From Adineta ricciae (lineage: Eukaryota > Rotifera > Eurotatoria > Adinetida > Adinetidae): 64,000 nucleotides of DNA. Positions 44,258-56,643 of this stretch are shown here, one piece after another. The translations under genes were made by a program, and so were the position numbers. Below the pieces are notes generated by a model, which was not told the DNA's origin, searched no databases, and worked only from the letters and a program-made list of their open reading frames with translations. Numbering within the stretch: the first letter of the stretch is position 1; each line of letters starts with the position of its first letter. Location: contig CAJNOJ010000032.1 of NCBI GenBank assembly GCA_905250025.1, positions 171,501 to 235,500 on the forward strand, in the 5' to 3' direction.

Positions 44258-46581
44258 TTAATCATCGATCGAAGGACTTTGAGGATCTTCATCATCATTA
44301 TTAAGCATATCGAACTTATTTGACAAGTGAAGCTAAACAAAAGGCTTAATAGAAGATGAAATGAATTACGAGAAGTTTCCTACCTTATTTGTTTCGTCTT
44401 CTGTTGGAGCTGGGCGTCGTAGTATCGCACTAACAAACCATCGAAACATCAAACAGAAGTTCTTTCTTTGAAAGAAGTGTTTACCGTGGTTGGTACTTCG
44501 ACTGCGATTCGGTATGAAATTGATCATCAGATGACCGTCGTTGATGATTCGAATCATGACTATCGCGGTCGCGATGCCCATAGTTATCTAAGAGTTTAGG
44601 TAGGATTTTGCAAACAAAAGTCATTGAGAATAGTCGAACTAACCATGATGATTGTACTTGCCACTGCGACCATTATCATGATCACGCCGAGATGGTGGAT
44701 TGTAACGATCTCGATCATGACGATGTTGACCAACACCATTGTTTGGTCTTCGACCATCATCTTCATAGCGACGGCCACCTGAAATCAGCAATGTAGAATG
44801 AAGATTCATTCGTCTTTTCATTCTTACCACTATGTTCTCTTTTATGATGATAATTAGTTCGACCTAAATTAAGAAATGAGTACGCAAATCAATGAATTGT
44901 TTTCATACCGTCATCACGTCGATCACGATCCTGATGTGAATCATTGTACGACGGACGTTTATTGCGATAGTTATCTCGTTCTTGACCACGATTGTACGAT
45001 GGTCTGAAAGATTTGACAATGAATCAAATAGAGTTAAATTGCGTATCGATTACCTAGATGATGAGATTTTTTCGTGTTCTTCTTCACCTGTTTCATTCTC
45101 TACCATTTTTAATTCATTTAATTTGCGTTCAATTTCCAGTTCTCGCGCGGTGGTATCAACTGGTTTTGCACCACCGAATATCGATGCACCTACACCACGC
45201 GATGCAACTGGAGATTTAACTGCTGCTTGATCAATAGATGAGCCAGTCTCAGATACATTATGTGAATCTTGACGTTGATAATCATCAGGATGCGTAGTTG
45301 AACTTTCATTCAATGACGGAGTGTCTTCAGTATGCGATATAGATCTATTCATTCCAACATTAGTCGTTGAAGACGAAGAATTCGATATTGAATGATGATC
45401 TTCGAGTGGTTTTGTTCGCGGTTGAAGTTGAAGACGTGGACGTTCTTTTGGAGCCTGACGATTATCATCTTAAAAAACCAAACAAGAAAATAGAACAATA
45501 CTTTCGCACAAACAGGCCATTTACCATTGGACGCATCTTGATCACGCGGCTCGCTAAAACGATAAAAAAAGGTATTCGTTGATGGAACTTCTGTCGAACA
45601 TATATTTATTTACTTCATTTCGTCATGCCGTCCAGAATATTTTGGTCGATCCATTCGATCATTCTGCCAATTGTGATCATCATTGTAACGATGTCGTGGT
45701 CCTGGTCGGTCATAACCACGATCATCTTTGTTTCTCCGATAGCCAAATCCATAATCTCCGCTACGTTGATTATCACGCGAATTACCCGAAAACTTTGCTG
45801 AAAATCGTTCATAAATTTCGTCGAAAGATCTTTGAAGGAAATGGCTTACATCGTTCTTGGTCGTCTCTGCCTCGATTGTATCCGGTGTGTGGTCGATCGT
45901 TATTCGAAAATTCATCTGATCTTCTTTCGCCTCGTTTCCATCTATCACCCATTTCTGGTCGATCTTCTCCCGACCGATTGAATCGATTATGAAACTGATT
46001 CCGATGCCCATCGACTTGATGAAAATCTGGTTTATCAGAAACATTGATTCGAATCTTTCTGCCGTAAACTTCTTTATCTGAGCGTTTCAATGCTTCAATC
46101 AAAGTTTCTCGACTACTAAATTCAACTAAACCAGCACCGCGACTGCGATTGTTCTCTCGAATAATTCGAGCAGATTTCGGCTAAAATCGAAATGCAAGTC
46201 AAGATAGATAGAAAACGGATCTTCCTTCTTACATTTAAATCACCAAATATTCGGCGAAGTTCTTCATCGTCGATTTCGAACGATAGATTCGCCACATGTG
46301 CAATGAATGGAGGATTCTCAGGCACAGTTGAATAATCAATATCGACCGCGGATCGAGGTGCTGTTGGCAACACACTCATATCGACAACTGAAATCGGAAA
46401 GAAAAACAAGCTGAACAAGTTCGTGCGACTGTATTGAATGATTACCGATTGGTTTCTTTTGTGCTTCATCTTCGTCAACGATTGCTGCCCAAGTACTGTC
46501 TCGAACAGTGACGAGTTTGGGTTCCGATGCGAGAAAGTCCGTCAATGCAATTGTTTTCCCTTTCTTCGGTTTTTTCGACAT
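44258..46581 (-). CDS. EIF4B: Translation initiation factor eIF4B
   Basis: Twelve exons (46446-46581, 46233-46387, 45850-46180, 45614-45797, 45525-45553, 45054-45468, 44909-45003, 44828-44863, 44644-44778, 44485-44587, 44384-44429, 44258-44332) give 579 residues. eIF4B stimulates the eIF4A helicase during mRNA scanning and binds RNA and the 40S subunit. Diagnostic are the N-terminal KKPKKGKTIALTDFLA, SVLPTAPRSA, and an RRM with RNP-like IAHVANLSFEIDDEELRRIF and GAGLVEFSSRETL. A long Arg/Asp/Tyr/Gly-rich DRYG-type region is followed by RPRLQLQPRTKP and the near-invariant ASIFGGAKPVDTTAREL. The C terminus NKFDMLNNDDED parallels the human SKYAALSVDGEDE. Multiple very small exons (29-46 bases) within the Arg-rich part keep phase throughout, which supports the model. 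Confidence 0.95.
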
Positions 46582-46944
46582 AGTTTCGTAATCTAGTTAA
46601 TTAAAGGTGAGTTATCATTCAAAAGAAAATGACAATATAATGTGTACTACGTCTCCTAGCGTAAATGTCATCGACATGAATTGGTTCGCTCAGCTTATTT
46701 GCGTATGATTACGAAGAGCAAATTAATATAAATGAATTTATTTTATTTGTCTTGAAAAAATTCTTATCTTTTTATTGAAAATCGTTTCTCAACTGATTTA
46801 ATTCATCCGACATGTTCATTAGCACATCTATGCACTTACGTCAGTGCATTGTATTCGAGGCATAACCAAGGAGATGTAAACGCGAAGAATGAATACCTTC
46901 ACCGTCTCTCCGCTTCTCTTTTCATTCTTTGTTATTCTTTCTCG
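46582..46944. other. Divergent promoter region
   Basis: 363 bases between eIF4B (minus) and the coiled-coil gene (plus). No exon seen. An alternative upstream ATG for the coiled-coil frame exists at 46849, but the ATG at 46945 is preferred because the intervening residues are low-quality. Confidence 0.4.
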
Positions 46945-49900
46945 ATGAGTAACTCGATATGCTCTCATGAGAATGTCAAAGTAAAACAAATTGTTACTTT
47001 ATTTGAAGAAGTACAAAATCGTTATGTTAACAAATTATTAAGTATCAACGATAAACATATCACAAGTGAAGAACGATATAAAGTAAATCAATTAGTTTTA
47101 ATTAATCAACGAGCTTGACCGAGTCGAACATGATTTTCGTTTCGATCACATCGTTGATATGCAAATTGAACTTTCATTGTCAGTTTGAAAGGTTTCTTTC
47201 ATTTGATTGACGTAAATCTAAATATTTATTGGTTACTTTTCGAAGATTAATCCTATAGTATTGATTCGATATAATCAAGGGCTTCTTTGCTTTTCTTTTC
47301 GTAGCAAAAACTCGCGATCTATGAAAGTTATGTCAACGATCTTTCGCTGCAAACACGATTACTGTTGCAAAGCATTGATGAGCTCGCAAAAGAAGCGAAC
47401 CAACGTGTTTCCGCACTTGAAAATAAACTAAAAAGATCGACACAGGTAGGTGAAAACGAACTTTTCCAACTCATTTTCGCTCTTCTCTTCCCGCAGCAAC
47501 ATGATGCACCAAAACCAGTCGATGTAAGTAGAACGTCCAATCATAATCCCACTGATTACTTTCTATTTGTCGAGACTTTTGAAAGCGAAAAATGGAAACT
47601 AGGCCATGAAAATCTCGATTTGAAACACGATTTGAATGCGTTAATAGCGTTCATCAATACGGCGAAGCGTACAGGAAAGTGGAATATGAAGCAACTTCAA
47701 TTAAAAAGCCTTTCACTCGATCGAATAAATAATGAGAAATTCTCGACATCGATACCGTTACATAAAGAAATTCAATCGCGCGATGAACGGATTCAGATTC
47801 TGCAAGCAGAGAATGAATATTTGAAAAAAATTCAAATGGACATATCGAAACAAGTATTCCGAAAACGATTCTGTTTCTCTTTTCATACTGATTTTCGTAT
47901 TGTTTATAGGCAGCGAAACTACCTTCGTTGTTAGTCGATGATGGTTACAAAGAAAAAGTAAGTACGATTGAAAATGAATTCAAAGAAAAAAGATGACGAT
48001 TGGTTTTAAGTACGAAATTCTTTCGAACAAAGTCGATGATCTTCGCTCGCAATTAGGAGAAGAATGTCGAAAGAGTGAAACTCTCAAGATCGACGTAAGT
48101 CGATGTTTCGTTGTTCGATTCTTAAACCATCCGAAAATATCCTTCAAAGGTCAATTCAAAAACTGTTCAAATAAGAAATCTTCAAGAGGAATTGAACGAA
48201 AAGAAACAACAATACGAAGAACGTATTCATGATTTATCAACAAAATTAAAGACAATCTCGGATCGCCATCGAGAATCAACTACCGCCATCAACAATGATA
48301 ACAAAATGAAAAAGCAACACATTGAACAATTGACACAACAAGTCGAACAAATCGGCAATGAGCGACGGGATTTACACCGGCAGGTATGTCTGCGTAATCA
48401 TAAAGCACTCTGTTCTATTCGTTTTTCGCATCAGTGTTGTGTAAAAGACGCGACAATTAGTGATCTTCAAGTGCAGATTCAAACTTTAGAACGACGTGTT
48501 CATCCAGTCGAAGTAACCGTGCCGAAAGCTGATTACGACAAACTGAATAACGAGTTACAAATATCACAGAAAAACTCAGAATCGTTGATGAATCGGGTAC
48601 GGAATGAATTCTCCTTAGCAAATCTCGAATTTCTTTTGAAAAGATTCAAACAGGCGAAGAATTGAACTCGAAACTCGAACAAGACCTTCGATTGTTTAAA
48701 AAATTTCATGATGAACAGTTCGAACAACAAATCAAAACGAACGCCGCCAATGTTGACCAACTGCAAACAGAAATCCGAACGTTAAAACAAACTTGTGCAG
48801 AGCAAGCAAATCAAGTAAGTCAAATAACCTTGAAAGATAAACATCAAGTGTTTGATATGATATTTTATGAATTCTGCTCAATGATTGTCAACTTTCTTCT
48901 AGTTTCACAAACAAACCTTGGAGTTTCGTACATGTCAAGAACATCTGGCGAGTGAAAAGGCGAAAAATCAAATCAATGAACAAGAAAAGCAACGATTAAA
49001 TAAACTAATTGAAACATCCAATGACAAAGTAGAGAAATCAGCGAATGATTTGAAGCAAAGTTCAATGAAAATTGAATTATATGAACAAGGAATCAATGAA
49101 TTGAAATCACGAATGAATCTTCTCGAAAATAAACTAATTGAAACCGTAAAAATCATCGATGATCAAAATAAAACGTTGCAGAACTACGAAGAACAAGTCG
49201 ATCAGATTCAAACCGATTTATCCGTCAAACAAAAACAACTGCTTGACAAACAAACGCGTATCGATGAATTAGAACGAAGTCTTACGAGCAAAATAAATGA
49301 ATACGTTCAATTGAATGAAAAATATCAAACAGAGCTCAATAAACATCAAGAAAAAGACAAATTATCAAATGAAAGTGCTTCAAAAGCAGCAAATGATATC
49401 CAACATTTACAACGAGAGGTTTTCATCCCTTCCAGACGTTTTTTGACCCCCGAGTATTATGATAAATGCCTAGATTGAACGTCTATCCACGTCGTTGTTT
49501 GAATGCGAGCGAACGATAACAAAACAGAATGAGCAACGTCAACAGTGCAACAATGAATTTCGATTAAAGCAGGAAGAATTTCATCAGATCGAAAAATCGT
49601 TGAACAAACAAGTAAAATCGTTTTGTTTTGTTCTCTAATCGAAACATCAAAGAAAATTATGAAATTTTTAGCTAAGTATCAAACAAGATCAACTCGTTCG
49701 ATACGATCAGAATCTTCATGAAGCTGAAATCAAGTGTAAATACGCTCAGGAAGAATGTTTAATCCAAGAAAAGGAAATCGCACGATTAAATCTCGTTCAA
49801 GAAGAACAAGAAACCAAAATGAAACTGTTACAAAAAGATTTCTTACAAATTCAACAACAGGTAACAGTAGATCACTCTTCCATGTCAAATATTTCCTCCA

Positions 49901-52900
49901 AGGTTGTTCTCATTTCTTCACACTTCGATTGACAAAGTGTATGAGAAATTCTTAACGTCAGAAATTGACTTTGAGTAGTTTCCGTACTTAACTTAATTGC
50001 ACATTCTTTGTCTTTTGTTCTGTACAGAAAGATGTGTTGAGTTTGGAATACGAGCGATGCAAAGTTGATCTACATAACATGAAACATCACCGAGAGGATG
50101 AAAATCGAACTTATAGTCAAGAATTTGACAAAATTAATAACGAATTGACCGCATTGAGAATTGCTGAAGTGACACTTTTGAAAACAATTGATGAACTGAA
50201 GGAGAATCTTTCGATTGTAACGAACGAGCGTGATCAAATTCGCGCACAGTATAACAATTACCAAGCGAATTTGGAGAATATCCAACAAATTCTTTACGAC
50301 GAATCCGAATCCAGTTCGAAATCAGCTGCGAAAGTTATTCAATTGACTCGACAACTCGAGGATGAACAAAAACGTGCTAACGACTCGAAATACCAGCTAA
50401 ACGAACTTCAAATGCAGTTAACAACCGCATTGTTAACAATCGATACGGTCAAAGCTGAACTTAGTCAATCGCGATGTGTCATTCAAGAAAATCTTGATAA
50501 AGTAAAGCGAATTCTCTGGAAGAACAAAAATACCAAACTTTTCTTTTAGGAAAATGAATTCAAACAAAATCTCGCTCGTATGAAAACTTCCCTCAATGAA
50601 CGAAGCAGATCGTTAGACGAACGTCAACGTGAGATCGAGACACTCAATCAATTGATGTCTCACTTACAAACTGATTATGAGAAATCGAAAAGTGATCTAT
50701 CTGTTTCACAAGACAAACTTGTTCATATGGAAGTGGAAAATGAAACATTGCGACGACATTTACTCGATAAGACGAACGAAATAACGAGTTTAACCGAGCA
50801 TTTTCAGCAAAGTCAATACGATTTTCATGTTTATGAAAAAGATCATCGATATTCCAATGAAGAATACCTTCTCCACGAGCAGAAAAAGAAGAGCATCGAG
50901 AATGAATTAATTACGATCACTCATAATTACGACAAACTTCAAAAAGAACATCAAAAATTGAACGAGAATTTCAATAAATGTCAACACGATTTACAACAGA
51001 ACGAAAAATCAGATATCGTTCACAAAGAACAAGTAAGTGAAAATAACAAAAAAATCTCAGTTTATTCTTCACAGTCGCTGAACTAGTTGATGCAATCAAT
51101 GGATTGCGCAAAGATTTATAAACAAAAGCTGGCTTTGCTTGGCGAATGTTTCAAAATGATCATTCGCAAGGTAATTGATTTCAATCTATGCAATATGCTT
51201 GTTCAAAACTCCATTTTCACTTAGGCATCGGAAACCAGTGAACAATGGGCAGATTTGACAACGCATCTTGATGAATTAATAACAGACCTGAGTAACGAAA
51301 CGGAGAGATTTCACTTGCTTGGAGAATGTTTTGAAAAATCGATTAAACTATCGAATCAATTACAACTTCAACATGAAGATTCTCTTGGCCAATTTTTCGC
51401 ATTGAAATCAAACGTCGCCAAAATTCATCTACACTTAAGAGAATACAAACAAAAATCATCGCAAATGCACAATGAAAATCTGCATTTACACGTCGAAGTC
51501 AAACGTTTACACGAGAAAATCGAAAATTACCACCGAATAGAAAATCTCATGCGTATAAAATCCAATGAACAAGAAATCGGTTTACAACAACTGCGAAAAG
51601 AATTAAAGTAGAACAGAAATCAGCTTTTTTTTTCTTTGGATCACTTTCTGATTTCAGCCATGAACTTCAAGCTCGATCCGAAGCTCAACGGCTCGCTGAA
51701 CAATTGACGATGGAACGAAACCAGTTGCTAAAGAACAACTCTTCTGTGCAGAAAAAGGTAAATGTTCAAAATTTTGTCTCCGATCGTCTGGTCATTTAGT
51801 TTCTCTTCATACAGATCGATAAACTTCAAAAAGACGTTTCGAGCTACGCGGATGAAAAACGCGTACTTCAACAAACAATCGACAAACTAGAAGAACAATG
51901 CTCTTTGCAAAGTCAATCATTAGAGCAAAGTCAGCGATCTTATCAAGATCAAGTAAATGATCAATTTCACATGGAATGATGAAATTACAGAGCTCATCGT
52001 TGTTTAGATCCACGAATGCGAATCTTTGTTAATCTCGCTAAGCGGATCAAATAAGAATTCGTTGCTTTTATTAGAAGAAAAAACTCAGGAATTGGATACC
52101 GCTCGGTCAGAAATGCAATCTTTAAAACATGAACATTCATCAAAGGTACAATGAGGGAAGTTTTTGATAACGTTTTGCAAAGAATTTCCTCCTTCAGATC
52201 GAACAATTCGAAGAAACTAGTCAAGAATTTCAACGACATATAGTTGCTTTGGAACAATCAATTAAAGAACAAAAACTTGTAATACGAAAGCTCGAAAACG
52301 AACTCGAAGAAACAGCGATAAATTCATCAGCGAATAACACCGTGGTATTTTCCTATTTCTACCTTATTTTTGCATCAAATACTTAATTCATTATCTTAGT
52401 GTGCAAAACATGATACAGAAATCGACTTTCTTCGTATGGAAAATGCGTCATTAACTGAACAATTACGTCTTATACAAGAAAATCTTCATCCATCTCATTC
52501 CGGATCTTTTCTTTCTAATGGAATTTCGGATGTTTGGTAAAATTCTTCATTAGAAGTCGCTCATTCTTCATCTTCTTGCTTCGCTTCCTGCATGTTATAG
52601 AATATGATTCTGTATATTTATTCTCGTGTGCGAATATAAGATTCGATTCTCATAAACGAACTCCGTTCCTTTCTCTAGTTTCAATCATGTGAATGGCAGT
52701 GATCCAAGTAACGAAGGAAATGAGAAAACTTTGCTACCATTAGTTCACGATCTAACATTCGGTTTGAATGATCATTTGAATAGTCACAAGAAGTATAAGG
52801 TAAGACTTGTGATTGAGAAAAATCCTGTTTTTCTCATTGACTTGTGTAGTTAATGAAAGCGTATTCCAAACAACAACAGTTTCTATTGAATCAACTGGAA

Positions 52901-53050
52901 GCGCAAGTTCATTTCTACGAGTAAGTCTTAAGATTTTTCTTGTGAGAAACTCATTTTCTTTGATGTAGATCAATATTTCAACAACGTTGCTTACCTGCGA
53001 TTGAATGTTCATCAATTTGTGAAGTTCTCAATGATAATGAGCACTTCTAA
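46945..53050 (+). CDS. Long coiled-coil protein, centrosomal/ciliary type, unassigned
   Basis: Twenty-four phase-consistent exons give about 1494 residues. First exon 46945-47082; large ones 48903-49418, 50028-50501, 50550-51032 and 51225-51607; last 52969-53050. Almost the whole protein is heptad-patterned, rich in Glu/Gln/Lys/Asn/Leu, typical of a parallel coiled coil. Segments outside the coil are HENLDLKHDLNALIAFINTAK near residue 115, and a C-terminal block PLVHDLTFGLNDHLNSHKKY followed by LMKAYSKQQQFLLNQLEAQ. Such proteins usually belong to centrosomes, basal bodies, flagella or Golgi tethers. I do not recognise the specific family. Every intron can be placed with GT-AG ends and matching phase; one acceptor (tttgaaaag at 48643) is weak but needed to keep frame. 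Several exon borders were picked by frame alone and may be off by a few bases. Confidence 0.85.
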
Positions 53051-53093
53051 TAGATTAGATTCTTTGTTTTATCTTTTTCTTTTCATCTATTCA

Positions 53094-53099
53094 AATAAA
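53094..53099 (+). other. Polyadenylation signal AATAAA
   Basis: Canonical hexamer 44 bases after the stop codon of the coiled-coil gene. Confidence 0.55.
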
Positions 53100-53393
53100 T
53101 GTTCGACATTCACTCATTAGTTCAGCTCATCTTCTTTTGTCGCCGGCAAGGTGTTGATATGGTTGTTGTTGTCGTTGTTATTTCCATGATCCGGGATTAT
53201 CGAAACTTGAGCATTCTAGAATACACATCCGATCTTCGCTTAATCCATTTAACAAAAATGGATCGGATATTCTCAAAACGTGTGAAATAGTGCAGAAAGA
53301 ATTTCTATACCTCAAAATTGATTAACGTGTTGCAATTCGATTCGGTAATCAATTAGAGAGAGAGAGAGAAGAGAGAACGATTGGTTACGAATG

Positions 53394-53403
53394 TATATAA
53401 ATA
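53394..53403 (+). promoter_or_regulatory. TATA box
   Basis: TATATAAATA lies 41 bases before the ATG at 53444, in the right place for a core promoter with a very short 5' leader. It is the clearest TATA box I saw in the window. Confidence 0.55.
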
Positions 53404-53443
53404 GAATGAGTCAATTGCAAGATAAACACACTTAACACTCAAC

Positions 53444-54271
53444 ATGTCAAGTAAGTGCACATTTCCTTGTGAACACAGTCGTTTACCGAGAATTTGCATT
53501 CTAGTTCATTCACAACAATCAATTCAAGTTTCATGCCGAGGAACGATGAAATTCATAAGAAACTTCACTAATTTAACTACAGTTGCCGATGTAATCCATG
53601 CGTTGCTTGATGATCTATGCGAAAATGAATATTTTTCTATAAATGATTGTTGTTTGTACATTGAACAACAGCCACACTTGATTCCATTGAAAATGACAGA
53701 CTACATCGTCGAAATTCTTTCACAAAACTCACCAAATGTGCGTTTCAAATTATCATTCAAGCGAACTTCGTCACCGTCACGTTTAGCTCAACGAAAAAAA
53801 CTCCTTCGTACACCAATCGAACAGCCAGCATTGATAAATCCCTACGAACGTTTGCGAATGCAAGAAATCTTAATCCAAAAACAACAAGAACTTATCAATC
53901 AGTTAACCAAAACATCGACAAGACATTCGCGACGAGATGAATATCATCACGCAATTCAGAATCGTGAAGAACCGACTCGATCACTTTCACAGGTTCGATT
54001 TCGTCTGACTCAAACTCATCAGGAACCTCGGATATCGTCGCCGTCGTCGTTAACGGAAGTGAAAAGTATCCTGAAGAAACCATCGATTCAACGAAGTTCA
54101 AGTCTCGATCGAGATATCGATCAACTGATATCATTGAAACCCGGAGAGAACAGTTTGTGCACACTAGATGATGATAATCTTTCCGACAAAAGCACCACGG
54201 ATTCGTGTCTAGGTTCATTATCGTCGGAAGACGGTGTTTATCATTGTCATGCATTAGAAACACTTGTATAA
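53444..54271 (+). CDS. Ras-association (RASSF7-10-like) protein
   Basis: A single-exon 275-residue protein. Residues about 15-105 look like the N-terminal Ras-association ubiquitin fold of the RASSF7-10 group. An opening beta hairpin (ICILVHSQQSIQVSCRG) is followed by TTVADVIHALLDDL, the helix equivalent to the ADVIxALL of RASSF proteins. A strand of the CLYIEQQPHLIPL type and VRFKLSFKR complete it. After it come a short helix (LRMQEILIQKQQELINQL), an Arg/Ser-rich linker, SLTEVKSILKKPSIQRSSSLDR (probable phosphorylation sites), and an acidic tail. RASSF7-10 proteins bind small GTPases and act in mitosis and cell polarity. Remote similarity only, so the assignment is inference. Promoter with TATA box at 53394 and AATAAA at 54322 bracket a compact gene. 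Confidence 0.6.
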   Translation: MSSKCTFPCEHSRLPRICILVHSQQSIQVSCRGTMKFIRNFTNLTTVADVIHALLDDLCENEYFSINDCCLYIEQQPHLIPLKMTDYIVEILSQNSPNVRFKLSFKRTSSPSRLAQRKKLLRTPIEQPALINPYERLRMQEILIQKQQELINQLTKTSTRHSRRDEYHHAIQNREEPTRSLSQVRFRLTQTHQEPRISSPSSLTEVKSILKKPSIQRSSSLDRDIDQLISLKPGENSLCTLDDDNLSDKSTTDSCLGSLSSEDGVYHCHALETLV

Positions 54272-55972
54272 TCGGACTCATCTTTCTGCTGTGATAACGC
54301 TTTCAGACTGTGATCATTGATAATAAATTGTTGATTTTATGCATTGTCAGGTCACGGAATATACTTGACAAGAACATTATGTTTTTTGTCAATGAAAATT
54401 ACATTCCGCACGATGAGTGATTATTAAACTATTCATATATACAGGTCAAGTTAACCTGAGACGTACTATTTCTGGATATCCCGTTGAGTTAGAAATAAAA
54501 AACACCATAATCTCCTTTTGTCCGATCACTTCATTGACATAGACGGTTAAATTCTGCGGATCGTATCCAAGTAAACATGTCATCATGTTACATTTAGTGT
54601 TATTTTGGATAGTTTCATTGCGATTGCATGGATTTTCATTTTTGTTGAACTTTCTCGAAAATGAAAAATACAAGTCTCTATGTACAACACTAAGCATGAC
54701 AAATATCTCACTTTTGACTTTACTGTTCTTTGCAAATCAACTCCGACTGTATGGAATGTTTTTGAGTTATGATTGAATCGAATATATCTGCTGATACTAA
54801 AGTTCAGAGGTGTTTACATAAAGTAATGGAAACTTCAGAGAAGTGAATGTAACTTGATTTGTTCTACTTTCAAGACGACAATCATCTATTCATCGACACG
54901 AATGAATTTCAATACAGTGACATGTGATCAACAATTAGTTGATCTATTTTAATACACAAAACTGTAATTTCATCGGGTTTTCCACAATTCTAACTGCCAG
55001 TCTACTTCTTCTATTACGCACTAAATATAGAATCTAACTTCATCTTCCAGCCTCATGTTATGCAGAACTCTCAAGAACTACCGTTCAGCTTCATATATAA
55101 AAAGAATTCTGCTCAAGGATCGTTTCTTGGGAATTAGTCGCTTATGCACAGACGTCGTCTATGATAGGACAATAGGTCATTTAACTGAGAATTCCTTGGT
55201 GACTGTTATATAATTATGAGCAATAAGTTTCGCGACAGAATTCTCTCTAGCAATTTGTCTGATTAATTTTGTGTTTGCACTTTGGTTCGAAAATAAAAGG
55301 AAATATTTAGCGGAAAGGAAATTAGAGTGAAGAGTTCGACAAACATCGCCTATAAACATACAAATTCTTTGCATACATGTTAAAAATTTATTTTCATTGA
55401 CGATCCTAGAAGTTTCCAACAAAAAAGTCATGAAAACATGGCGAGAAAAACGAAAGAATTGCTTATTGATCATAAAGATAGATGGGTCTGCCACACTTTG
55501 CCGACAGTTACATTTTATTAAAATCTTTTTTTTATCATTTAACCAAATCCTATCTAAGGTCACTAAATCTAATAAGTTTTTTTTAAAGATGGATACGACT
55601 TCAGGTATGCACACCCTCATCCACATCTACTCTCAATCACTTATCTCATTTAGCGACCTTAGATATATTTAAATTAAATAAGAAGAAAAATTTCACTAAA
55701 GTGTACTTGTCGGCCAACTGATGGCGACCGAGATAGATATAGGTTTTTATCCTCATACGTAAAGAAACAAAGAATTCACAAAACGATCAAACACAAAACA
55801 TACGTACATGTATATACAAGTTGAAATACATCGCTTATCTAATACTAATCTGATGGATATTCCAAAAGTTCACATCGAATACAAAACTTATTGGTGGAAA
55901 AAAGAAACAATAAATACATAACAGAATGAACTCGTGCGATGAAAAGTGAATAAAATGAGGAATGTACGAAGC
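54272..55972. other. Gene-poor stretch
   Basis: 1.7 kb between the RASSF-like gene and the 3' end of BNIP3. Two minus-strand open frames (54446-54697, 84 codons, and 55177-55626, 150 codons) have no signal peptide, family match or splice support and are compositionally AT-driven. I leave them uncalled; the longer could be a gene relic. Confidence 0.35.
54322..54327 (+). other. Polyadenylation signal AATAAA
   Basis: Canonical hexamer 51 bases after the stop of the RASSF-like gene. Confidence 0.5.
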
Positions 55973-56643
55973 TCAATCCATTGAATAAAAATACGGTGTT
56001 TTCATACGAAGATAACGACGTAAACATAAGTACATTCTAGAGATAAACAAATGAGAAACAGCGAATTTTTTCGTGGAATATCAACTTACATTCCCATGCC
56101 AAGTAGAAAACTAGCACAATTACTTAAAATAACATAACGCACATGTTTTTTCTCGATTAATTGTTTTTCTTCTTCATTTTCGTCATCATGCCGACGGACT
56201 GGATGAAGAAATTTCCATTCCCTAACAAAGTTCAATGAATTCGAAAAACATTTCGAAGAAAAATTCTTTTACTTTGGTGGTTCAGCTTCGATACGTGATG
56301 ACCAGAAGGAAACCCAATCAGCGGATGTTTGTATTGGACTCTTCGGTGTCTTCGGCGATGAGCTAAATTTCGATTTTACTCAGATATTCAGATAATTTTT
56401 GCCTTTACTTACCTATCACTTTGTGAACTTTTCGAACTTGTTCGTGGCGATTCTTTTTGTGCTTCTAATAGCAAATTTTCGTTGATATGCATATTCGAAA
56501 TATCATTGAAAGCTTCGTTTGTCATCGAAGTCGATGCTTCGACGTTAATCCATGAATCTGAAGAAAAAAAAAGTTCCAAATTCTCATCTCAGCTCTCCCA
56601 TTCGTAAGTCTTTACCAGTAGTCGATTGTTTCAATTGGGACAT
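55973..56643 (-). CDS. BNIP3: BNIP3/NIX-type mitophagy receptor
   Basis: Five small exons (56616-56643, 56413-56557, 56273-56362, 56090-56221, 55973-56036) join to 152 residues. BNIP3 is a tail-anchored outer mitochondrial membrane protein that recruits LC3/GABARAP to mitochondria and dimerises through its membrane helix. Visible parts in order: SWINV at 11-15, a W-x-x-V LC3-interacting motif where human has SWVEL; ENLLLEAQKESPRTSSKSS, matching the human AQHESGRSSSKSS block; SADWVSFWSSR at 71-81 with EPPKEWKFLHP, the conserved BH3-like/PPKE segment; a charged linker; a membrane helix at about 117-137; and a basic tail with LRRYLR. It is shorter than the human protein (194 residues). No ORF longer than about 50 codons shows it, so it is easily missed. 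Divergent from the adjacent adenylate kinase-like gene. Confidence 0.92.

Larger units (their letters stand above)
53051..53443. other. Intergenic region with GA tract and TATA box
   Basis: Contains the poly(A) signal of the coiled-coil gene, a GA microsatellite at about 53354-53372 and a TATA box just ahead of the RASSF-like gene. No coding exon. Confidence 0.45.

Noticed and set aside
45610-46044. Open frames antisense or out of frame to the Arg/Asp-rich part of eIF4B (also 44596-44830)
   Set aside because: Shadows of the biased codon use of the real gene, whose exons join in phase and match eIF4B end to end.
55177-55626. 150-codon minus-strand open frame
   Set aside because: No recognisable domain or signal peptide and an overlapping plus-strand frame of similar quality; may be a relic but I cannot support it.
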